A stretch of DNA of 64,000 nt. Origin: Acanthopleura granulata. Its lineage: Eukaryota; Mollusca; Polyplacophora; Chitonida; Chitonidae. The position numbers and the translations under genes are program-made. This document shows, in pieces, positions 56,150 to 64,000 of the stretch. Under the pieces are notes generated by a model. The model saw only the letters and a list, made by a program, of their open reading frames with translations. It was not told the origin of the DNA and ran no database searches. The stretch lies in contig JABBOT010000001.1 in assembly GCA_016165875.1 (NCBI GenBank), positions 44,940,847-45,004,846 on the forward strand, written 5' to 3'. How positions within the stretch are numbered: position 1 is the stretch's first letter; each line of letters begins with the position of its first letter.

Positions 56150-56377
56150 TTACTTCACAATATCTGCTGGTATAATTAGGATGTCCTTGGCAGCCATCGT
56201 GACAGCCACGTCCATGACCACCATCCCGATATGACGGGGGGTGAAGTTTACCTTAGGAGGAGCATTTCCAACGACCATCTTACCCAATCTGGAGTATTCC
56301 ATAGCTAAACCAGACACGACTGCGCTGTGATACAGCGCGTTTACGAGCATTTTATCTTCGGTAGCTGGAGTTGTCAT
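56150..56377 (-). CDS. small hydrophobic protein, 75 residues, intact, block B
   Basis: Shares YHSAVVSGLA, YSRLGKMVVG and PPKVNFTPR with the partial gene at 1-167. The C-terminal half (MVVMDVAVTMAAKDILI) is a second hydrophobic helix ending IIPADIVK. This is one of the few intact frames in block B. The start lies downstream of the Lys-rich membrane protein gene. Membrane protein of unknown role, conserved between two diverged copies. Confidence 0.65.
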   Translation of the reverse strand: MTTPATEDKMLVNALYHSAVVSGLAMEYSRLGKMVVGNAPPKVNFTPRHIGMVVMDVAVTMAAKDILIIPADIVK

Positions 56378-56519
56378 GGTGATATTCCATATGGAGACAA
56401 TCGGTGAGAATCTTCAAATGCTGAGCAGAGGGGCGATGCTTGGAGGTGGCTTGTGCTGTTTTCTGTAGTTGCCCCGCATCGGGAAGAGGCGGCAGCTGCC
56501 GGTGATGAGTACCTATATA

Positions 56520-56840
56520 TTATATACCCGTAAGACTAGCTACCCCAATGATATATGGGGTCCAGTTGGCCTGCTTTTTAACACCAGGAACCCCTGGAAC
56601 TGGCCTCAAGGCCTCCTGCTGTCCTGCTGTAGCAGCAGCAACAGAAACACCAAGGTGTTGTAACTCCTTGGCCACCAGAAGCTGTTCAAGCAGCAGTTCC
56701 TGTTTGGCTTTTCGTACAGGAGCCCTGCACCCTTGGCCGCCACCTTCTTCGGGTCTTTACCTTTCTTATAGTCTGTCATTCTTTCCACCAGAGGTGTCTC
56801 CTCCGGTGTGTTCGCTTGATACTCCGAAGGAAGTATCAAG
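56520..56840 (-). pseudogene. Lys-rich membrane protein remnant, block B
   Basis: Counterpart of 174-683. NTPEET and KDPKKVAA are visible from about 56820, then after a shift near 56725 the frame reads KAKQELLLEQLLVAKELQ and a short hydrophobic end (PYIIGVASLTGI). The C-terminal Trp-rich anchor and basic tail of block A are missing. Confidence 0.6.
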
Positions 56841-57005
56841 TCTTGCCTCGACCTCGCCCAAGGAGTCAATTTAGTCCACGGTCCATGCCTTCCCAAGATA
56901 CTGTTTGGCCTGCCCCCCCACCCCCGTTGCCAGCGCAGTAAGCCTTTCACGGTGCGTAGGCGTGAGATTGGTAACACGCTCTTCTGCCTGTTTCTCCTGT
57001 TCGTG
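56840..57005 (-). pseudogene. remnant of the 215-residue virus-like gene, block B
   Basis: Only the GVGGQAKQYLGKAWT region, matching GGQSKQYLRRALT of block A (616-1263), is left, followed by an IDSLGEVEA-like stretch. The conserved PIPPEN and CELYHRYG parts are deleted, so it runs directly into the next gene. Confidence 0.55.
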
Positions 57006-57136
57006 TTGTCCGCCGATTTTCACATGATGAATAGTTTGAGTCAGACCGCATGAAAGGCGCGATATATACCACTATCCTCCTAGCTCTAATATATTCGCAT
57101 GCAGCCCACTTTATCACACTAAAGGTGATTATTCGC

Positions 57137-57355
57137 GTAGATCCTTCAGGACCGGGTTATATTTCTGCTTGAATACCCAGGCGCTTTGCTGCGAGTTCCG
57201 GTCTGAGAAAGCCATTTGTGGGAAAGAAGTCGTCAAAGATGTACAGGTTTGTCTTCTATTGGAACAGCCGGTAGAAGGCACGGAAGGAGTCATGAACACT
57301 TTCACCTTGGTCTACGACATAGACCTCTGGGTCGCTTTACACGCAGGGAAACTCT
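57137..57355 (-). pseudogene. packaging ATPase remnant, block B
   Basis: The minus strand shows DPEVYVVDQGESVHDSFRAF, a stop, then LYIFDDF (Walker B strand) and after a shift QKYNPVLKDLRE. These align in order to the block A ATPase. The P-loop half is deleted together with most of the capsid gene, the junction lying near 57360-57372. Confidence 0.78.
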
Positions 57356-57371
57356 TGATACAGCCTATTAA

Positions 57372-57722
57372 ACGATATAGTCCATGTAGCAGTGGTAGAC
57401 GTAGTTGTCATGGATCGACAACACCCCGTTGCCGCTAATAGTGATCGTGGTCTTCTGTACCACAGCACGGCCGACGGTATGGACTACTGTTCGGTCGTCG
57501 TCAGGAGAGTTCAACGTGATGGTGAAGGCCAGTCTCGCGGTCCCCGAGACAATGACGTCATGGGGGCCGAGGTTTCGGAAACGATCCAGTAGCTGTTGGT
57601 TCTGGTCGATCGTACTCGGGTCATTGGTGATGACGACCGACCTAACGCACACCAATGAACCCAAAGGGGGTTCTGAGGCGGCGGTTAGGATTGAGATTGC
57701 GTCCGTATATGTTTGCAGTCAT
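57372..57722 (-). pseudogene. major capsid protein N-terminal remnant, block B
   Basis: The ATG at 57722 begins IYGRNLNPNRRLR. After a shift the frame reads VVITNDPSTIDQNQQLLDRF, HDVIVSGTARLAFTITL and TISGNGVLSIHDNYVYHCYM, matching block A, then stops. About three quarters of the gene is gone. Confidence 0.75.
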
Positions 57723-57759
57723 GGTTATTGAACGTTGGGTCGCAATGTTCAATAGCCAA

Positions 57760-58944
57760 AAAGGGCTGGCATTGACATCGGGGCTATTGGGACTCATGTA
57801 TCGCTGCATCGGGAGCTCCTCCAGTCTGCAGTAGATGACTACTACCACGCCATGGCAGAGAGGTGTCTCACTCCCTCAAATGGCCGAGACCCAAGTAAGT
57901 TTGAAATCGCCGGCAGTCGTTGCGGTTGAAAGCACATCCCGACCTCACGATTATCAACTCTCGGATAGGAAATCCACTCGCACTCTCAACCATAAGGCGA
58001 CCGACCGGGAGGATGGGGACTGCCATCAGGGAAGATCTGGGGTTCCCAGATCCCAAGAACACGCTCTCAGTTGCAGCCATCCAGACCGCCGATAGGATGT
58101 TAAGGGAAGTAGCTAGTGACATGGATACTGTCAAAATTCAAGACTTGGGCCAGGTCGCGAAGAAGGCCGAAGATGCAATCCAGATTATGGAGATCAGCTT
58201 CAGAGATAGCGTCGTCTAGGAGACACTTGCCACGATCACTGACCACCCCACTGCCTGCCCGTATGCTGCCTATCCGTGAGGTGCTAGGTCTTGATAAGGT
58301 ATTGCAGACTATCCCAGGCGAACATATCAACAAGCTCCCTAAAGCCTCTATGAAAATATCTCTCGGCAAAAGCGGAAACTGGATGAGGCAGAAGCCGCAG
58401 GTGTTGATGAATTCACTAGACGCCGTATTGGTGAACGGCTACGTGACCTTCAGGATGAGAGGGCGGCCCGCCTTGAGGCCGCTTCGGCTACCAGACATGA
58501 GCTCCGCTCTCAGATCAACCGCATCCGGGATACCATCAACCGCATCCTTCTCGTGGACACAACTCTTGCTGAATGTGTACACACCATGTTCCGCGAGCAA
58601 GGCATCACAATCGCGTGGTTGCTCACTGCGATCGGAATGGCGGTACCGGCATTGGTTTTTGCTCTCACCGGGGGATCTGCAGCGCCAGCAACACCACCTC
58701 CTGGGCCTACAGAGATGGACGGGCTGAAGAAGTGGGTAAAAAACACCTGCGGGTTCTGGGCAGGCTTCCAGCTAAGCTCGCCGGTAAAGCCGCAGCGGCT
58801 CTCCCAGGTATTATAGGGAGTATCGTTTCTTGGCTCCTCAGCACATTGAGCAAGGCCGTTAATTGGGTTGCCGAGAATACTTGCGCACTGGTTGTCGCTA
58901 TAGGTGTAATCATTTACGAGGCCGTTCGGGTACATCTACGCTAA
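57760..58944 (+). pseudogene. coiled-coil/hydrophobic-tail protein, multiply frameshifted, block B
   Basis: Pieces in order: HRELLQSAVDDYYHAMAE; RLKAHPDLTIINSRIGNPLA and KIQDLGQVAKKAEDAIQ (57920-58219); a stop; then charged-helix fragments in two frames; TLAECVHTMFREQGITIA with PATPPPGPTE (58553-58700); and KLAGKAAAALPGIIGSIVSW to the stop at 58944. The same domain order as 3501-4851. The hydrophobic tail is the best preserved part. Confidence 0.7.
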
Positions 58945-60165
58945 ACATTACTAAAGCCACCTTTTCTTCGTTGTGCTCTCTCGGTGACCTCGGTGAAACT
59001 GTAAGTCGGAGCTGCCGTCACGGGTCTCGGTACTACTGGAGTCGGCACGGGTACTGCAGCTGGCTGCGGATTTATAATGCTTGTCTCCCCAGTTAATGGT
59101 GCATGAACTACCGAAGACAAGGTTACGTCTCCGTTGACCCCGAGTTTCTGGTCTGTTATGACGATCTCGTTGATATAGCCACAGATTTTTCCGATTCGCA
59201 AATCCATATTACTTCGCGCCATGTACAGACCCACAGCAAACGCATAATCCACCTTAGAGCGAGCATACCTCAGGACATTCTGGTGCCGCTCTATGGCCGA
59301 GGGAAGGTCAACACGTCTGGCTATGGCGTCTTCGACATTAGCTACGAACTGCTTCTGCGTACCTTCCGTGCCTAAGACACTGCTGTGGGTCTGTGCCTGT
59401 GCTCCGAGGATTGCCCAAACATAAGTCCTAATGGTGTCTTTCACGCGTTCCACTGGGTATACCCTTCAGATTTGTCGAGGATGAAGGTGGCACATGCATG
59501 ATTGGCCTCGCTGCCTTGCGGGATGATATCGGTGTAAACTTTTTCCGGTGTTCACTGGAATGGCATGCGACCAGGATCGCAGTCGTAATTCGATTTCACG
59601 TATACTGTCCTCGTGACATAATAATAAGCCACGCCTAACCCGTCGTTTCCACTTCTTTTTTGCTGTCCGTCTGTGTCCGGAGAGACCCGAAACTCGGCGC
59701 AAATTCGCTTGTATTGCCTCCGGTCGTAGTGGCTGTCGGTCGGACTCCATACATCGTCTTGTAGGAGTGGTGTCTTAATCTCTTCCAGAATACGGCGCAC
59801 TTGATAGTACACGTGGAAGTGGAATACAGAGTTGCTTAGTTGTGTGTCGGCTATGAGGTGATTTTGCGTTGACACTCCACAATCGGTCGTGGCGAAGCAT
59901 ACCACGAAATTGAGTTGGTTCTGCCTCCACGCCATCGGTTGCGTGTGCCATTTCTCAACATAATGTGTCGCTGTTGATTTTCGATAAGGTGTAGCGTTTA
60001 TTCACCTTTCGGAAAGTCACGCCGAAAGCAATTCGCGAGTTGTTCAGGCTGGGATCTATCACCCCAATTTCACTCGGCTCTTCAATCTCTTTACTCGAAT
60101 ATACTCCACCGACATGGTAATGAGTTACATTCCCATTGAACGAAAACGCTCTATCAAACACATTG
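58941..60165 (-). pseudogene. putative minor structural protein, longer form, frameshifted, block B
   Basis: Counterpart of 4843-5658. N-terminal pieces: EPSEIGVIDPSLNNS (about 60070), QNQLNFVVCFATTDCG and FHFHVYYQVRRILEEIKT (59552-59935). It then continues through a region absent from block A: IRTYVWAILGAQAQTH, KQFVANVEDAI, DLPSAIERHQNVL and YINEIVITDQKLGVN (58941-59453). It ends Pro-rich (PAAVPVPTPVV) without the clear C-terminal transmembrane helix of block A. Two or more frame breaks. It shows that the full gene is about 400 codons. Confidence 0.68.
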
Positions 60166-60171
60166 CTGAAT

Positions 60172-60822
60172 ATGTTAGTCACACTGAGCGATGTTCAACA
60201 GGGCAGTAGTGTCCTCCTCCCAACCTGTCTGAACAATATAAAAGGCCGGTACGAGGTCTCTCTACTGGATACAACCGTGTACGCAGAGGCGAATATTGTC
60301 TCCGATGTACGTTTCAGGTTGAACGTTAAGTCGATAGTCGTGTCATGCGACTATTACACCGTCTGTAGCCTTAACAAAGGAGTGTTCCGACCTTTGGGTG
60401 CTAAACTGCAACTGAATGAAGCTGCTGGTCGTGTGCGGCTGGGACTCAAAAAGGATGATGTTATCAGTCTGTTAGGTCTAGCTGATATCCTGAGATTCTC
60501 AAACGCAAGAGAACCCATGAGGGGAATAAATGAAGGGGCCACACTACCCAAACTGGCACCTCACAGAGACATATTTGTCCATCTAGATGAGGTGAGCTCG
60601 AGCTCATACGAAAACATCGCCACAATGTCTACCAGTAATGCGAGTGGCTCTACTCTTCTGAAGGCAGTCGCTGTATACCACGGAGGCATAATCTCCGAAA
60701 GGACGGCGGCATTGGCCAAAGCACAGTACAAAATACTGTAGGCTGGCCCTTTGCCGGTTCTTACTATAAAGCTGTTAAACATTTACGGCATACTTAAGCA
60801 TAGCTTTACACATTCGCCGACG
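60172..60822 (+). pseudogene. putative penton-like protein, block B
   Basis: The frame is open from the ATG at 60172 to the stop at 60741: LSDVQQGSSVLLPTCLNN, YYTVCSLNKGVFRP, KLQLNEAAGRVRL and IFVHLDEVSSSS align to block A. After the stop the same frame reads LTIKLLNIYG, corresponding to the final LTMKVLDAY strand in block A, so the TAG is probably a premature stop. Confidence 0.6.
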
Positions 60823-60824
60823 TC

Positions 60825-61235
60825 ATGGACCCAGCGGTCCCTAGTTGCACTCGCCTAACCTTGTCAGACCTGGGAAACCTCGAAGGTTTTGAGCGGCAGG
60901 GGTTGGATAGACAGATTTACGCCTTCCAACTCGGGCGGTGTTTATGCACAAAAGAGGGTACTATTGGGAAAATCCGAAGAACCACCGAAGTTCAATGAGC
61001 TCGCCGATGTCAATATCGAGGCCCTAATGTGCTCCAAAAACTCACCCTGATTGTATCTGATGATCCTGAGAATAAGGTATGGGGTCTCGTTAAATTGGAT
61101 TATCCCAAATAGGACCTTGATCTATCTGTGACCACGGTCTTGGTGCACGGAACAAGGGGTGGTGTCTTTCAAAGGATTTTTAATGGCGGTACGGCTTACC
61201 TCTCGTACACGCCATGGAAGATGAAATTCATGTGA
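60825..61235 (+). pseudogene. remnant of the 150-residue virus-like gene, block B
   Basis: The ATG at 60825 starts a frame with LTLSDLGNLEGFE, like LTDLGDIHGF of block A (6351), stopping near 60997. Later fragments in other frames (LTLIVSDDPENKVWGLV; GGTAYLSYTP) complete the length. Confidence 0.5.
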
Positions 61236-61611
61236 GGATACTCCCGGAATGGGGCCATATGATCGGAGGGGGTCCAGATACAACATCTTACCTTGATATC
61301 AACACACCCTTACCATAATCATTCTGGATATTATATTGGGTCATAATCCAGACAAGCCCTTCCACATCCTTCCTCGCTTGAAGATCGGGTGCCTGAAAGA
61401 GCATGTCGGTAAAAGCGTAACTATCGTCGTAAAAATATTTCCGAGAGCTAATAAGATTGAGACGACGTTAGACAATGTCGTGGCTGTTGCGCCGCAAGCG
61501 GTACGATTTAACTGCATGAATCTAGAGCATGGCGTTCAGTTGAGACGGTTAAGATTAAGTTTAAAACCCATGTTGGATTTAGAATTAGACATTCTAACCA
61601 CGCCTACATAA
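61236..61611 (+). pseudogene. remnant of the small beta-rich virus-like gene, block B
   Basis: An open frame of 91 codons (61336-61611) ends LDLELDILTTP, positioned exactly as the block A gene at 6810-7170. Upstream pieces from about 61213 are out of frame. Similarity is weak and partly positional. Confidence 0.42.
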
Positions 61612-61613
61612 GG

Positions 61614-62126
61614 ATGGCGCAATTGTATGCAGCATTAGATCCATCTGCCTCCTCCCCCGCCCCGACTGGAGATCCGCACGAGTATAGATTACAACATATT
61701 AGCTCTCTGTAAAAAGAGTTAGAAGACGAGAGAGATGCCAGAGCCGCTCTATACAAAAAATACCACAGGGCAGTCAACGCAGTTGATAGTATTGATACCG
61801 CAGAAGTGTGGGACTGGGCGTCACAGGGGCTCGGAGTGTTGTCCACAATAATTGTAACGCCTATACCTGTAAGCATCGAAGGCGAGGCCTTAGCCTTAGC
61901 CTGCTGTTTTCTAAGTGTGGTGGGTAAGTTTCTAAGCCGGTACGTGTCCGTCAAAGCCAAAAAACACAATGAAATTCGCTTACTGGCTGAGAGTAAGCTT
62001 AATTCCATCATCGACCACCTCTCTACTGCGCTGATTTACGGTAAGATTTCGGATACCGAGTTTCGGTCAATACACGGTGAAGTCGAAAAATACCGACTAT
62101 ACCGAATCACTATATTCACAGCCTGA
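61614..62126 (+). pseudogene. hydrophobic helical membrane protein, one early stop, block B
   Basis: Starts 3 bases after the previous gene: YAALDPSASSPAPTGDP, EYRLQHISSL, then TAA at about 61708, then the same frame continues with ELEDERDARAALYKKYHRAV, a hydrophobic region, YVSVKAKKHNEIRLLAESKL and GKISDTEFRSI. It aligns along its length with 7182-7814. Just past 62087 an alternative frame encodes an acidic Ser/Asp-rich tail up to 62240, which may be the original C-terminus. Confidence 0.68.
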
Positions 62127-64000
62127 CGTAATAGTTCTAGGGCATAAAGACAAAGATGATTCTGTAATTGATGGGACTATGTGTAATGACCTTTCAAGTT
62201 CTGACCCTGAGAGTGATAGTAGTGACTGTTTTGAGTGGTGATTGCTTAATCAGCAGACATGTTTTGTGAGATCATTTGATTATAAGCTTAGATACTACTT
62301 TTGGCACAATATACATGTTTCACAAGTGACAAGAGAACTTGTCAGTAGCAACACTATTAGTAAAACTATGAGATGCTACCTTCCGTTTAGTGTTTATCTT
62401 GCACTAGGTCAAAACTGTGTACTACACAATTTTCCAACATTTTGTAACGCAGTATATATGTTTATATTTAAATCATTTGAAAGCATCACTATGCATGGAT
62501 GATTGAAAGGTAAAACAACAGTTATTTGAAACTATAAGGTATATCAGTCCGTTCTAAGTAGTTTCATTCCTATAATCAAATCATATGGGGGATAAGTTGC
62601 ATTTGAATGTCTTCTGGGCGTAAGAGAGCTTAAGAATTTAGATGGCATTTTTCACTCATATTACACTAATCTTGCCGCCTATGTACGTGTGTGCAGAAAA
62701 CAGTAGAGCTACTACTCGATACTTTTTAAATGGAGGGGTACGTTTTACAGAAGAAAATGAATATATTTATTTTATTGTTTTTGATACAATACTCATTTAC
62801 ACCTGTGATTTTTGTGGGGCTGGATTTAGGAAACTGATGTCCCTTCAGTGAGCCACCCATCTTTCGGCAAGTTACAATTGAACTGTTCTTTTTTGGGAGT
62901 GGGAATTACCAAGGGGGGGGGGCAAGATTGAAATCAGAAACAAAAGTGGAAATATTCCGTCTGCTACAAGTACAACCCAAACGAGAGCTGGAGCCTAGAG
63001 AAGCCATATATACCTTAATTCTTCTAATTTTGGGGGCAGATAACAGTATTTCTGAAAGCAAATATTGTTCATTAGACTAAGCACGTGAGATAGTATTACC
63101 TTCAACAGAGCTAGATAATTGTATGATTCGGTTTGCAGCATCAAACACACAACATCACCACATGTATAACAGCTCCGAATTAAACATATAAGACGTAATC
63201 TTGCTGAACGAAAATTTACACAATGACTTTTCAAGGCTTTCTAAATATATTTTGACAATTTTTACTAACTGACTGGGTACATACGAAAGCCTGGTTAAAA
63301 CACAAATATTTAACATCATGCACACTATGTTCCTGTTTTCTATTCAGCTCTTAACCACCGCATGCATGCCCTTTATACTCCGACATGGTCACTTCCATCT
63401 TCATTAAAGACTTTATATCGGAGATTTTTGCACCCCTCCGCCCGAAAAAACAACATCAACAAAAAAAAAAAAAAAAAAGAAAAAAGAAAAAAAAAAAGAG
63501 AAAAAAGAAAAAGAAATCCATCACCGAGAAGCTGATTCATTGTTTGTTATTATACAGAATAGCAGAGATAATTACCTCTTGGCACAATTAATAATGCGAA
63601 TAGCTCCCTAGCTTTTTCATATTTTAGAATTATGTTTACATTAATACACTCATTGTTTCTGTAATCTGCATTAAAGTTCGCAAATCATACTGCGGATCGC
63701 TTTATAAATTTTTCAAGCTTAAGAATCTTTGTAACACAATTTAGTCCAGGCACATGTCTTATATTTTCTGAAAAGCAATTGGTAAATGGAGAAAATTTGA
63801 TTTTATTATACAGTGAATATGGGTTTTGTGCAAAAAAAGAGTGCCGTTCTGCCACTGTCTTCACGTTGTAACATTTGGGAAAGTTCGTCAATAACGTGCT
63901 CCCAACCATTAAACTGACCACATCATATTTAGTAAAAAAATAAATACTACAGTATAAACAACACAGACAATCAGTTCTACAATATTCTTGAAAATGGTTT
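62127..64000. other. right flank, no gene recognised
   Basis: AT-rich. The only conspicuous item is a purine-only A/G stretch at 63461-63516. Short frames have no homology I recognise. The right end of block B must lie somewhere after 62126, but no terminal repeat was identified. Confidence 0.55.
63461..63516. repeat. polypurine (A/G) tract
   Basis: 56 bases of A with scattered G on the + strand. Low complexity; it produces a meaningless Lys-rich frame. Confidence 0.85.

Noticed and set aside
63385..63591. Lys-rich coding frame
   Set aside because: It is translation of a polypurine low-complexity tract.

Overview
The window is eukaryotic and most likely from a mollusc or other lophotrochozoan. 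It has long AT-rich introns with GT-AG junctions, short tRNA-derived SINEs ending in ATTT repeats, minisatellites, an RNase H-bearing LINE with a GAAT-type tail, and two intron-rich short-chain dehydrogenase genes. No prokaryotic operon, rRNA or functional tRNA gene was seen.

Two virus-like blocks flank about 42 kb of host DNA. Block A (1-7814) is cut by the left window edge. Block B (about 50.4-62.2 kb) looks nearly full length. Both carry the same genes in the same order and orientation: protein-primed family B DNA polymerase (+), retrovirus-type integrase (-), several small membrane or coiled-coil proteins (-), FtsK/HerA-type packaging ATPase (-), double-jelly-roll-like major capsid protein (-), a coiled-coil protein with a hydrophobic tail (+), a C-terminally anchored or proline-rich structural protein (-), a penton-like protein (+), two small genes (+) and a hydrophobic helical protein (+). 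Integrase, pPolB, ATPase and capsid protein together are the signature of Polinton/Maverick-type (adintovirus-like) proviruses. Polymerase and integrase are visible only in B; in A they would lie left of position 1. I recognised no adenain-type protease. Block A is young, with about one frameshift per larger gene. Block B is strongly decayed, with stops, frameshifts, deletions and a SINE inside the polymerase. The two copies have clearly diverged, so they look like separate insertions.

The host part (8.6-43 kb) holds two convergent seven-exon SDR genes. The + strand gene (17292-26232) is retinol dehydrogenase 13-like with an intact Ser/Tyr/Lys active site. The - strand gene (29734-41628) has the same intron positions, but the catalytic Ser and Tyr are replaced by Ala and Phe, so it may be a pseudo-enzyme. 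Their introns and flanks hold a higher-order 44-bp satellite, an 18-22 bp minisatellite, SINEs, a 453-bp fold-back MITE, a decayed MULE transposase and dispersed mollusc-type repeats.

From 42.9 to 49.7 kb there is a decayed ZNF862/hAT-like pseudogene followed by a nearly complete, frameshifted I/Jockey-superfamily LINE on the - strand. The last 1.9 kb shows no convincing gene.
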